Notes: generated by a model not told the origin, from the sequence alone. A stretch of DNA of 11,401 bases from JBOHER01 sp050701115 (GCA_050701115.1 JBOHER010000134.1:1-11401); one strand, 5' to 3'. Counted from the stretch's first letter, positions 1 to 6,846 are shown. Numbers and translations: made by a program.

Positions 1-55
1 GTCTTGAAGACCCCCAAACCCCCCACGCAGGCACCGGTTTCCCCCACAAACCCGA

Positions 56-583
56 CTACAGAACGGCGCGCAATCGGTCCGCGATGTTGCCGATGCGGCC
101 GAGAACGCCGTTGACGAATCGCGGCGAATCGTCGGTGGACAGTTCCTTGGCCAGCCCGACCGCCTCGTCGATCGCGACCGGGTCGGGAATATCGTTGGCC
201 CAGAGCAACTCGTAGACACCGACCCGCAGAATCGCCGCGTCCACCACGGGCATCCGATCGAGTGTCCAGCCTTGCGCGTGTTCGGAGAGCAACTCGTCGA
301 TCTGCGCCCGATGCGCCGTGACGCCTTCGACCAGCGTGATCGTGTAGTCACCGATCGGGTCGGCATCGATCGCGCCCACTCGACCCGCGAGCAGGGTGAC
401 GGCGTCCGTCCCGCGTTGTGCGGCTTCGTAGAGTAGTTCGACGGCTCGCTTACGTAACGCCCGGCGGCCGACAGGACTACGCCGCCGGGTACTCCCCTTC
501 TGTGCACTCCCCTTCTGTGCACACGCCTTCTGTGCACTCCCCTTCTGTGCACTCCCCTTCTGGGGCCCCGGTTCGGTACTCAA
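56..583 (-). CDS. nusB: Transcription antitermination factor NusB
   Basis: NusB binds boxA RNA with NusE/S10 and supports antitermination of rRNA operons. The NusB fold begins near residue 39 (RRALRKRAVELLYEAAQRG) and ends with the family-typical PRFVNGVLGRI near the C-terminus, so the core is full length. The product is 175 residues because about 38 residues precede the core, mostly five QKGSA-type repeats (residues 8-32), a basic low-complexity tail. The start is TTG at 583. No other ATG, GTG or TTG in frame lies between it and the core (the candidate Val codons are GTC), and the TTG shares bases with the efp TGA (TTGA), so translation is probably coupled to efp. No clear Shine-Dalgarno is visible. 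It is the last gene of the pepQ-efp-nusB set, and the TAG stop at 56-58 leaves only 55 bases to the window edge. Confidence 0.95.
   Translation of the reverse strand: MSTEPGPQKGSAQKGSAQKACAQKGSAQKGSTRRRSPVGRRALRKRAVELLYEAAQRGTDAVTLLAGRVGAIDADPIGDYTITLVEGVTAHRAQIDELLSEHAQGWTLDRMPVVDAAILRVGVYELLWANDIPDPVAIDEAVGLAKELSTDDSPRFVNGVLGRIGNIADRLRAVL
491..565. repeat. Five 15-bp tandem repeats inside the nusB 5' end
   Basis: Five consecutive 15-bp units of consensus actccccttctgtgc run without gaps. Copies 1, 2 and 4 are identical. Copy 3 differs at two bases and copy 5 at its last few bases. On the coding strand they encode repeated Gln-Lys-Gly-Ser-Ala, so copy number can change without breaking the nusB frame. 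The near-identity at DNA level points to recent slippage expansion rather than old protein repeats. Confidence 0.95.
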
Positions 584-1143
584 CTCGAGACGCGGCCGAG
601 ATAGCGGCCGTCCCTGGTGTCGACCTTGACCTTCTCGCCGGTGGACACGAACAGCGGCACCTGGATCTCGGCGCCGGTCTCCAACTTGGCGGGCTTGGTG
701 CCCCCGGTTGAGCGATCACCCTGCAGGCCAGGGTCGGTGTGCTCGATGACCAGTTCCACCGAGGTCGGCAGCTCGATGAACAGCGGCGTCGACTCGTGGA
801 AGGAAACCTGCACGTCGGAGTTCTCGAGCAGGTAGTTGGCCGCTTCGCCCACCGTGGTCGGCGGAACCGACACCTGGTCAAAGGTGTCGCCGTCCATGAA
901 CACGAAGTCGCTGCCGTCGTTGTAGAGGTAAGTCATGTTGCGCCGGTCGACGGTCGCGGTGTCCACCTTCACGCCAGCGTTGAAGGTCTTGTCGACGACC
1001 TTGCCGCTCAGCACGTTCTTCAGCGTGGTGCGGACGAAGGCGCCACCCTTACCCGGCTTGACGTGCTGGAAGTTCACGACGGTCCACAGCTGTCCTTCGA
1101 GATTGAGGACAATGCCGTTCTTCAGGTCGTTGGTGCTGGCCAC
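580..1143 (-). CDS. efp: Elongation factor P
   Basis: EF-P binds the ribosome between the P and E sites and relieves stalling at polyproline stretches. The 187-residue length is standard: an N-terminal KOW-like domain (about 1-62) followed by two OB domains, ending in the conserved GDRSTGGTKPAKLETGA and TRDGRYLGRV blocks. The tip loop reads KPGKGGAF with the lysine at residue 32. The residue after KG is Gly34, where M. tuberculosis and Streptomyces have Pro (PGKGP). The start is GTG at 1143, giving MASTNDLKNG, with AGGAG at 1155-1159 eleven bases upstream. It lies 28 bp downstream of pepQ and overlaps nusB by 4 bases, so the three are probably co-transcribed. Confidence 0.97.
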   Translation of the reverse strand: MASTNDLKNGIVLNLEGQLWTVVNFQHVKPGKGGAFVRTTLKNVLSGKVVDKTFNAGVKVDTATVDRRNMTYLYNDGSDFVFMDGDTFDQVSVPPTTVGEAANYLLENSDVQVSFHESTPLFIELPTSVELVIEHTDPGLQGDRSTGGTKPAKLETGAEIQVPLFVSTGEKVKVDTRDGRYLGRVSS

Positions 1144-1171
1144 GAGTTCGACGTCTCCTGTTGTGATCTCA

Positions 1172-2284
1172 CTAGACGGTCACCAGATCCTTGGTGGACA
1201 GGGTGAGCACCTCGCTGCCGCCCTCCCGAACGACCACGATGTCCTCGATCCGCACCCCACCGCGCCCGGTCAGATACACGCCAGGCTCGACGGTGACCGC
1301 CATACCGGCAAAAAGTGTACCGGTGCCGGTCTTGGCAAGACCCGGTGCCTCGTGTATCTGCAGGCCGACCCCGTGCCCGAGGCCATGATTGAACTCCGCG
1401 CCATACCCCGCACGTTCGATGACCCCCCGGGCGGCCGCGTCCACTTCGGACACCTGCACACCCGGCTTCGCGGCGGCCCGCCCGGTGGCCTGAGCGGTAT
1501 GCACCAGGTTGTACAGATCGCGTTGCCAATCCGCAGGACGACCGACCACCAGCATCCGGGTCATGTCCGAGTGATAACCGTCCACCACCGCGCCGAAGTC
1601 GAGCTTGACGAAGTCACCGGGCGCCAGCACCGCGTCGGTGGGACGGTGATGCGGGATGGCAGAATGAGCTCCGGCGGCCACGATCGAGGCGAAAGCGGGT
1701 CCGCCGGATCCGTGGTCGAGCATTCTGCTCTCCAGCTCGCGCGCGACCTGCCGTTCGGTGCGGCCTGCCCGGACACCGCCGTGTTCGATCAGGTCGGTCA
1801 GCGCCCGGTCCGCCGCCGCACAAGCCATTCTCAGCGCCTCGATCTCGCCCGCGTCCTTGACCATCCGCAGCATTTCCACCAACCCGGGGGCTCTCCGCAA
1901 CTCGATGCCGTCCGCCTGCTCTGCCATCGCGTGGTGTGCATCGACGCTGACATGCTGGCTCTCGAATCCGGTGCGGCGGTAGTCGGCCGGCGCGGCCGCC
2001 GCCCGCTTGATGAGCGCGCCCACACTGGCGCGTTCGATGATCCGTTCAAGGTCGGGTACCTCGACGGCGGCCTGGGTGCTGTATCGGCCATCGGTGCAGA
2101 ACAGGGTGCGTTTGTCGTCCGCGGCATGCAGCAGTAACGCGGCGTTGGACCCGGTGAACCCGGTCAGATACCGGATGTTGCACAGGTCGGTCGTCAGGAT
2201 CGCGTCCAGTTCCCGCTCGGCGAGCTGGTCACGGAGCGCCCCCCGGCGGTTGGCGTGGATCTGGTGCGAGTGCGTGTCGGACAC
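1172..2284 (-). CDS. pepQ: Xaa-Pro dipeptidase (M24 metallopeptidase)
   Basis: This is a cytoplasmic dinuclear-metal aminopeptidase/prolidase that cleaves Xaa-Pro bonds. Its 370 residues hold a creatinase-like N-terminal domain (about 10-145, with IRYLTGFTGSNA) and a pita-bread catalytic domain (about 150-365). Predicted metal ligands are all present: Asp229 and Asp240 in DFGAVVDGYHSDMTR, His304 in HGLGHGVG, Glu333 in VEPGVY and Glu347 in RIEDIVV. The start is GTG at 2284, preceded by GGGAG (2289-2293) and a second purine run (2296-2305). The gene is divergent from the membrane protein at 2413 and 28 bp upstream of efp. This position next to efp is conserved in actinobacteria. The exact substrate (dipeptidase versus aminopeptidase P) cannot be fixed from sequence. 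Confidence 0.93.
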   Translation of the reverse strand: MSDTHSHQIHANRRGALRDQLAERELDAILTTDLCNIRYLTGFTGSNAALLLHAADDKRTLFCTDGRYSTQAAVEVPDLERIIERASVGALIKRAAAAPADYRRTGFESQHVSVDAHHAMAEQADGIELRRAPGLVEMLRMVKDAGEIEALRMACAAADRALTDLIEHGGVRAGRTERQVARELESRMLDHGSGGPAFASIVAAGAHSAIPHHRPTDAVLAPGDFVKLDFGAVVDGYHSDMTRMLVVGRPADWQRDLYNLVHTAQATGRAAAKPGVQVSEVDAAARGVIERAGYGAEFNHGLGHGVGLQIHEAPGLAKTGTGTLFAGMAVTVEPGVYLTGRGGVRIEDIVVVREGGSEVLTLSTKDLVTV

Positions 2285-2330
2285 GGTGCTCCCATTCCTC
2301 TCCTCGGCGCTCCCGCCAGGGTAGCCAGGA

Positions 2331-2360
2331 GTCTTATGCGAAAGTCGGGTTATGCACGCT
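2331..2360 (-). repeat. 30-bp intergenic repeat, copy 1 (upstream of pepQ)
   Basis: This 30-bp block matches 4516-4545 at 28 of 30 positions in the same orientation. The core on the plus strand is GCGAAAGTCGGG, flanked by two TTATGC words whose starts are 16 bp apart. It ends 47 bp before the pepQ GTG and also lies 52 bp before the divergent gene at 2413. Copy 2 also lies just upstream of a minus-strand gene, so reading it as a promoter or operator element for pepQ is the simplest view. The bound factor is unknown. Confidence 0.85.
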
Positions 2361-2377
2361 TGCCCTCCAGGTCAGGT

Positions 2378-2406
2378 GTGTCACCGGTCGGCGTTGGACT
2401 TACAGT
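2378..2406 (+). promoter_or_regulatory. Probable leaderless promoter of the four-TM protein gene
   Basis: A GTGTCA -35-like hexamer (2378-2383), a 17-bp spacer and a TACAGT -10 hexamer (2401-2406) end exactly 6 bases before the ATG at 2413. In actinobacteria this TANNNT-N6-start spacing usually means that transcription begins at the A of the start codon. A GTGGGG stretch overlaps this space, so a very short leader cannot be excluded. Confidence 0.5.
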
Positions 2407-2412
2407 GGGGCG

Positions 2413-2988
2413 ATGCCCCCTTGGTTGATCCGTGGCCTCACTCTTGCGGTTGTACACGCGGCCGGTCACGTCGCACTGGCGAAGATCGGGGTGTTCCGTG
2501 CCACCGAGACGACCGTCGTGACGGCGGTGGTGTTCGCGCTGCTGCTCGGCATGGCGTTGACCTGGGGGGCGATCGACGGATGGTTACGGCGCCCAGATCA
2601 GGGCAAGACCTGGGTGATCGCCGCGCTGATCGCGGGTCCGGTCGCGGGCGCGCTCAATGTGCTCGGCCGGGCGCTGTTGGTGGATCAGACGGGGGCTTCG
2701 GAGCTCGGGGTGCAGTTGACAAGCGGTGCCGCGTTCACCGCGCTGCTGGTTCTAGTGCCTGCGGGGCTCGGTCTGTTCGTCGGTGGGCGGCTGGACTCCC
2801 CCGTCCACGAGCCGGCGCACAGCGCTGCGGAGCTTAAGCCGGAGCCGCCCCGGCCACGGCCGTTGCCGGGCAGGATGCGGCCACAGCACGCTGCCAAGCG
2901 GCCGGTGGGCAAACGTCCCAGCCCGACGCCGCGGGCGAAGGAGCCCACACCCGCCGACAATCACCCCAAGACCGAGCCGACCGGATAG
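2413..2988 (+). CDS. Four-TM membrane protein of the actinobacterial B-4DMT type
   Basis: This is a 191-residue integral membrane protein with four predicted hydrophobic helices at about 5-27, 32-54, 66-90 and 103-125. A Pro/Lys/Arg-rich hydrophilic tail follows from about residue 128. The four-helix layout and the position divergent from pepQ match the protein that I recall as Rv2536 in M. tuberculosis, a family labelled B-4DMT (four-helix relatives of drug/metabolite transporters). No substrate is known and none can be read from the sequence. The low-complexity tail is rich in PRP and KRP motifs and is probably cytoplasmic and disordered. The gene is monocistronic on the plus strand, and its last 28 bases overlap the 3' end of the convergent gene at 2961-4487. 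The ATG at 2413 fits the leaderless -10 spacing. Confidence 0.85.
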   Translation: MPPWLIRGLTLAVVHAAGHVALAKIGVFRATETTVVTAVVFALLLGMALTWGAIDGWLRRPDQGKTWVIAALIAGPVAGALNVLGRALLVDQTGASELGVQLTSGAAFTALLVLVPAGLGLFVGGRLDSPVHEPAHSAAELKPEPPRPRPLPGRMRPQHAAKRPVGKRPSPTPRAKEPTPADNHPKTEPTG

Positions 2989-4487
2989 CCGCGCCACCGC
3001 GCGTCGCTGATCGTCCGCGCCTTCGAGCCGTTGAGTTCGGCGATTCCTTCGGCGTACACCGGCCACAGCCTGCCGTCGTCGAGCAGCAGGCCCGAGCCCG
3101 AGTTCGGCGAGTGCACCAGCGGTGCTCCGGCCGCCAGCCTGGCGTCGACCGGCAACCGCACCAACGCGGCGGGCCGGTGCTCGAGCACTCGCTCGGCCAG
3201 CCGGATCGCGACCGAGCGGCGTTCCACTCGCACCAGCTTGCCCTGCACGACGAGGTCCATGGTGCGTTCCGGCGACGGCATGGTGTAGCCGTCCAGCACC
3301 CGCAGTGCCCGCGTCGGCTCGGCACAGCCCAGTGCGCCCCGGACATCGATCCCGAAGTGGCGCAGGTCGGTGGGGGCGTCCGGCTTGACCGTCGCCCGGA
3401 TCACGTCGACCGGGACGGTGCCGCAGGGGTCATCCGCCGAGATCGGGGCGTGGCCAAGTGGAGTGCGAACAAGGCCGGGTCCCTCCGCCCACAAGCCGGG
3501 GACGACCAGCGGGTGATGCGGGCTACCGGTGAACTCCCGGTTCCAGAAGGTCAGCGTGGTGCCGTCCTCGGTCTGGTGCGCGATCGCCCACGCGTCGAGC
3601 GCCGCCACCCACATGAGGTCGACACTGAACGCGTCGACCAGCGAGGTTTCCCGTGGCATCGCGGTATGCGGCACCGGCATGAAGCCGGTGCGACCAAGTG
3701 CCTCGACACCCGATCCGAAGGTGGGGTCGGTGGACCGCAGCAGGAACTGACCCGCACCGTTCCAACCGGCTGACCGTCCGGTGGTGTCGGTGAACATCAG
3801 GTAGAACCAGCCGTCGAGGAACACCACGGCAGGCTGGCCAGCGCCGTAGCTGTTGTCCCGCGCGGTGTCGCGGGCCGGTTTGACGATCGGCTTGCCGCCA
3901 TTGGCTCGCGTCCAGTTAACGCCGTCTTCGCTGGTGGCGAGCCCGATCGCGTTGCCGAAGCTGTGGTCGCCCTTGGCTCCGGTGTAGTAGAGGTAGTGCT
4001 GGCCGTCGACCTTGATCACCGACGGGTCGCAGGTGTGCATGCCGTCGAATCCGCCGGGCCGACCGGACAGCACCGCTGGCGGCATCTTCCCGCCGGGTCC
4101 GGTGAACTTCTTCGTGAGGCTGGTTGTCGTCGCGTAGAGGATGTCGTCACCCGGGGGCGGGGCGGAGCCGTACTGGCTGCACCACCACATGCGGGTTCGG
4201 TCCCCGTCGCGCATCACCGTGGGTCCGTAGTTGTATGGCGCGTCCGCTCCGCCGGCGGCGACGACGCGCTCGCTGGCCCGATGGTTCTCGGTGCCGAGCG
4301 CGAGCACCGGTTCGGCGGCCGACTGCTGACCGCCGCCTGCCACGCCGCCGTGACTGCCGGCCTGGCCTTGGGCTTGGTGCGTGGCGGTGCAGCCCGCCAA
4401 CATCGTGACGCCCACCAGCAGCCCGGCAACCACGAGCGCCGCCATGCGCCCGCTGCTGGTGCTGCTGGTGCCCATCCCGCCGCCCAA
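2961..4487 (-). CDS. Predicted lipoprotein with GH43-like beta-propeller
   Basis: The N-terminus has a signal peptide with a lipobox (TMLAGC, Cys29 counted from the ATG at 4475), so the product is probably exported and lipid-anchored. The mature part shows repeated propeller-blade motifs: YGPTVMRDGDRTRMWW, CDPSVIKVDGQHYLYYTG, AIGLATSEDGVNWTRA and AGQPAVVFLDGWFYLMFTD. These resemble five-bladed glycosidases of the GH43/GH32/GH130 type, often named beta-xylosidase in actinobacteria. A second region of about 150 residues follows with no family I recognise. I chose TTG at 4487 (about 508 residues) because GGGGAGG at 4497-4503 lies 9 bases upstream. ATG at 4475 (504 residues) is the alternative but has only a weak ribosome site. 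The catalytic triad was not verified, so enzymatic activity is unproven. The gene is not in the M. tuberculosis version of this neighbourhood. Its 3' end overlaps the convergent gene at 2413-2988. Confidence 0.8.
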   Translation of the reverse strand: MGGGMGTSSTSSGRMAALVVAGLLVGVTMLAGCTATHQAQGQAGSHGGVAGGGQQSAAEPVLALGTENHRASERVVAAGGADAPYNYGPTVMRDGDRTRMWWCSQYGSAPPPGDDILYATTTSLTKKFTGPGGKMPPAVLSGRPGGFDGMHTCDPSVIKVDGQHYLYYTGAKGDHSFGNAIGLATSEDGVNWTRANGGKPIVKPARDTARDNSYGAGQPAVVFLDGWFYLMFTDTTGRSAGWNGAGQFLLRSTDPTFGSGVEALGRTGFMPVPHTAMPRETSLVDAFSVDLMWVAALDAWAIAHQTEDGTTLTFWNREFTGSPHHPLVVPGLWAEGPGLVRTPLGHAPISADDPCGTVPVDVIRATVKPDAPTDLRHFGIDVRGALGCAEPTRALRVLDGYTMPSPERTMDLVVQGKLVRVERRSVAIRLAERVLEHRPAALVRLPVDARLAAGAPLVHSPNSGSGLLLDDGRLWPVYAEGIAELNGSKARTISDARWRGYPVGSVLG

Positions 4488-4515
4488 TCGCCTGTCCTCC
4501 CCGCAGAGACCACGT

Positions 4516-4545
4516 GTCTTACGCGAAAGTCGGGCTATGCACGCT
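4516..4545 (-). repeat. 30-bp intergenic repeat, copy 2 (upstream of lipoprotein gene)
   Basis: This copy differs from 2331-2360 only at two T-to-C positions (plus strand), one in each TTATGC word. It ends 28 bp before the TTG start at 4487 and 12 bp before its ribosome site. On the minus strand the bases just after each copy also share TGG followed by a pyrimidine-rich stretch. The placement suggests a shared promoter or operator for pepQ and the lipoprotein gene. Confidence 0.85.
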
Positions 4546-4593
4546 CGTCGGTGCACCCGCCGCTCGTGTCTCACCCGCATCCAGCCGCAACGA

Positions 4594-4620
4594 GCGGGCC
4601 TCCGCGAGCTTCCGGCCCGC
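4594..4620 (-). terminator. Possible hairpin terminator after aroQ
   Basis: GCGGGCC (4594-4600) and GGCCCGC (4614-4620) form a perfect 7-bp stem around a 13-base loop, beginning about 30 bases after the aroQ stop. There is no U tract, which is common for actinobacterial terminators but leaves the call weak. Confidence 0.35.
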
Positions 4621-4650
4621 CCCCGTCGACTCCGATTGTGTACAACCCTC

Positions 4651-5082
4651 CTAGTCGAGGTTCTTGGCTATCCAGCGCAGCGCCAACGAGTAGCCGTCGA
4701 CTCCGAGGCCGACGATCACCCCGGTGGCGATGTCGGAGAGCACGCTGTGCTTGCGGAACTCCTCGCGCTTGTGCACGTTCGAGATGTGCACCTCGATCAA
4801 GGGTGCGGTCAGCTGCGCCGCCGCGTCACGCACCGCGATCGAGTAGTGCGTCCACGCGGCGCCGTTGAGCACGACGGGCCATTCCGCGTCAGCGGCTTCG
4901 TGCAGCCACTCGACCATCTCGCCCTCGTGGTTGGTCTGCCGCACCTCGACGTCTATGCCGAGCATGGCCCCGGTCCGCTTGCACAGGTCGACCAGCTCGT
5001 CGTAGGTGGTACTGCCGTAGATGACCGGCTCCCGGCTGCCGAGCCGGTTGAGGTTGGGACCGTTGAGCACCAAGACGTTCAT
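4651..5082 (-). CDS. aroQ: Type II 3-dehydroquinate dehydratase
   Basis: The enzyme converts 3-dehydroquinate to 3-dehydroshikimate, step three of the shikimate pathway, as a cytoplasmic dodecamer. The 143-residue length is normal. The visible active-site set comprises Asn10 in NGPNLNRLG, Arg17, catalytic Tyr22 in VIYGS, Asn73 and His79 in NGAAWTHYS, catalytic His99 in EVHISN and Arg110 after KREEF. The substrate loop reads GAAWTHYS where M. tuberculosis has AGGLTHTS, a variation outside the catalytic residues. The ATG at 5082 overlaps the aroB stop as ATGA, so translation is coupled. It is the last gene of the aroK-aroB-aroQ operon. Confidence 0.96.
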   Translation of the reverse strand: MNVLVLNGPNLNRLGSREPVIYGSTTYDELVDLCKRTGAMLGIDVEVRQTNHEGEMVEWLHEAADAEWPVVLNGAAWTHYSIAVRDAAAQLTAPLIEVHISNVHKREEFRKHSVLSDIATGVIVGLGVDGYSLALRWIAKNLD

Positions 5083-6185
5083 AGGAACACGCTCCCGCCT
5101 GCACTCTGGGTGTCGGCCACCGCGGAGTAGGCCGCGGCCAGCAAGGATGGGTCAGGGCCTTCCAGCCTGCCAGGCTTGGCGAGTCCGTCCAAGACCACGA
5201 ACCGCAGCACGCCTGAGCGGGTTTTCTTGTCCGCGCGCATGCCCTCCATCAACTGCGGGAGGGCGTCCGCGTCGTAGGTGATCGGCAACCCGAGCGCACC
5301 GAGCACCGTGGCGTGCCGGTCGGCGGTCTCGTCGTCCAGCCGCCCAGCCAGCCGCGCGAGTTCCGCGGCGAACACCAGGCCGACACTGATCGCGGCGCCG
5401 TGCCGCCAGCGATACCGCTCCCTGCGCTCGATGGCGTGGCCCAGCGTGTGACCGTAGTTCAGGATTTCCCGCAGGCTCGACTCACGCAGATCCGCTGCGA
5501 CCACGTCGGCTTTGACCTGGATCTTGCGCCGCACCAATTCGCCGATCACCTCGCCTGCCGGGTCGACCGCGGCCTTCGGGTCCGCTTCGATCAACTCGAG
5601 GATCTTCGGGTCGGCGATGAAGCCCCCCTTGACCACTTCGGCCATCCCTGCGACGAGTTCATTGGGCGGCAAGGTTTCCAGCGTCGCCAGGTCCACCAGC
5701 ACCGCACTCGGCTCGTGGAAGACACCGACCAGATTCTTGCCTGCCTCGGTGTTGATCCCCGTCTTGCCGCCGACCGCGGCATCAACCATGGCCAGCAACG
5801 TCGTCGGCACGTTGACCAGCCGGACACCACGCATCCACGTCGCGGCGACAAAGCCGGCCAGATCGGTCACCGCTCCCCCGCCGAGCGCGACGATGACCCC
5901 CTGCCGGTCCAGGCCGATCCTGCCCAGCACTTCCCAGCAGAAGCCTGCGACGGTCAATGCCTTGCCGTCCTCGGCGTCGGGGATCTCGATCCGGTGCACG
6001 TCCAATCCCGAGTTGGCCAGCTCCTCGCGGGTGGCTTCCGCGGTAGCGGTCAGCGTCGGCGGGTGGATGATCGCGATCTTGGACGCATCGCCGACCACCT
6101 CGGTGAGCTCACCGAGCAGCCCACGCCCAATGATCACCTCATAGGGATGGGCCGTCGCGACCTGGATCCGTACCGGGTCGATCAT
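5079..6185 (-). CDS. aroB: 3-dehydroquinate synthase
   Basis: AroB is an NAD- and divalent-metal-dependent enzyme that converts DAHP to 3-dehydroquinate. Its 368 residues show the nucleotide-binding GGGAVTDLAGF (102-112), NVPTTLLAMVDAAVGGKTGIN (125-145), AEVVK with metal ligand Glu183, and NYGHTLGHAIE with His246. The third expected metal ligand, His262, lies in RHGAAISVG; the commoner HGEAV is replaced by HGAAI, a form also seen in mycobacteria. The ATG at 6185 overlaps the aroK TGA as ATGA, and the gene's own TGA overlaps the aroQ ATG in the same way. Confidence 0.96.
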   Translation of the reverse strand: MIDPVRIQVATAHPYEVIIGRGLLGELTEVVGDASKIAIIHPPTLTATAEATREELANSGLDVHRIEIPDAEDGKALTVAGFCWEVLGRIGLDRQGVIVALGGGAVTDLAGFVAATWMRGVRLVNVPTTLLAMVDAAVGGKTGINTEAGKNLVGVFHEPSAVLVDLATLETLPPNELVAGMAEVVKGGFIADPKILELIEADPKAAVDPAGEVIGELVRRKIQVKADVVAADLRESSLREILNYGHTLGHAIERRERYRWRHGAAISVGLVFAAELARLAGRLDDETADRHATVLGALGLPITYDADALPQLMEGMRADKKTRSGVLRFVVLDGLAKPGRLEGPDPSLLAAAYSAVADTQSAGGSVFL

Positions 6186-6715
6186 CGCTTTCCTTTCGCG
6201 AGCTGATCAATGGCAGTGACGACGGCGTCGACCACCTCGTCTGGGGTTGCGGTGTCGGTCGCCACCTCCACCGTCGCTACCTCACGGTAGATCGGCAGCC
6301 GGGCATCCAGCAGCGCCTTGTAGGTCGCGCGGGGATTCACTCCGGCCAGCAACGGGCGCGCGGCCGACAGCCCGGTGCGCGCAACGCCCACGGCCATGCC
6401 GACGTTGAGGAACACCACGGTATGGCCGGTCAGCAGCGCCCGCGTGTCGGCCGACAGCACCGCACCGCCGCCCAGCGAGAACACCCCGGTGTGCTCGACG
6501 ATGCCTGCCGCGACGACCTTCTCCTCGAGCGCGCGGAAAGCCGGTTCGCCGTCGGTGGTGAAGATCTCCCCGATGGTGCGCCCGGCCAGTCGCTCCAGAT
6601 CGACGTCCGCGTCGTGGAAGCTGACGCCGAGCCGCTCGGCGAGCATCGGGCCCACGGTGCTCTTTCCCGAGCCGGGTGGTCCGACGAGTACAAGGACAGG
6701 GCCACGCGAAGTCAC
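6182..6715 (-). CDS. aroK: Shikimate kinase
   Basis: AroK phosphorylates shikimate at the 3-hydroxyl using ATP. It is a 177-residue P-loop kinase with Walker A GPPGSGKST (12-20), the shikimate-binding DAD (35-37), FRALEE with Arg61, the GGGAV loop and a lid containing ARPLLAG. The length is normal. The start is GTG at 6715 with no Shine-Dalgarno, but TACCGT lies exactly 6 bases upstream, which fits leaderless translation. It is the first gene of the aroK-aroB-aroQ operon. In M. tuberculosis the chorismate synthase gene lies directly upstream, while here 2.1 kb of opposite-strand cassette intervenes. Confidence 0.95.
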   Translation of the reverse strand: MTSRGPVLVLVGPPGSGKSTVGPMLAERLGVSFHDADVDLERLAGRTIGEIFTTDGEPAFRALEEKVVAAGIVEHTGVFSLGGGAVLSADTRALLTGHTVVFLNVGMAVGVARTGLSAARPLLAGVNPRATYKALLDARLPIYREVATVEVATDTATPDEVVDAVVTAIDQLAKGKR

Positions 6716-6749
6716 CGGAATACGGTAGCGGCTGGCGTGTCGACGCCAG
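6716..6749 (-). promoter_or_regulatory. Leaderless aroK promoter with palindromic operator candidate
   Basis: On the minus strand TACCGT (6722-6727) is followed by ATTCCG and then the GTG start, the usual -10 to start spacing of a leaderless gene. Directly upstream, CTGGCGT (6732-6738) and ACGCCAG (6743-6749) are perfect 7-bp inverted arms around four bases. They sit where the spacer and -35 region would be. No TTGACA-like -35 is visible, so the palindrome may be the site of a regulator that controls aroK-aroB-aroQ. Confidence 0.5.
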
Positions 6750-6820
6750 TGAGCAGGACGCCTTTCACCCCTGGTCTCAGTGCTCCGAACGGACTATCCG
6801 TGATCAAACCGCATGCATGG

Positions 6821-6846
6821 GGAACCGAGGCTGGTTAGATTCCGTC
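6821..6846 (+). promoter_or_regulatory. Candidate ECF-sigma-type promoter for the RHS cassette
   Basis: GGAAC (6821-6825), 17 bases, then CGTC (6843-6846) fits the general ECF pattern of an AAC-type -35 and a CGTC-type -10. A start near 6853 would give a leader of about 36 bases containing the AAGGGG ribosome site. Such motifs arise often by chance in GC-rich DNA. Confidence 0.25.

Noticed and set aside
491..565. CRISPR-like repeat array
   Set aside because: The units are 15 bp, directly abutting with no spacers, and encode an in-frame protein repeat.
935..2137. 400-codon plus-strand open frame antisense to pepQ and efp
   Set aside because: It mirrors GC-rich third-position bias of the real genes, has no recognisable domain, and covers conserved PepQ coding sequence.
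4488..4580. Upstream extension of the lipoprotein to 4580
   Set aside because: It would cover the 30-bp repeat and put about 35 Arg-rich residues before a well-formed signal peptide. The ribosome site at 4497-4503 supports the TTG at 4487.
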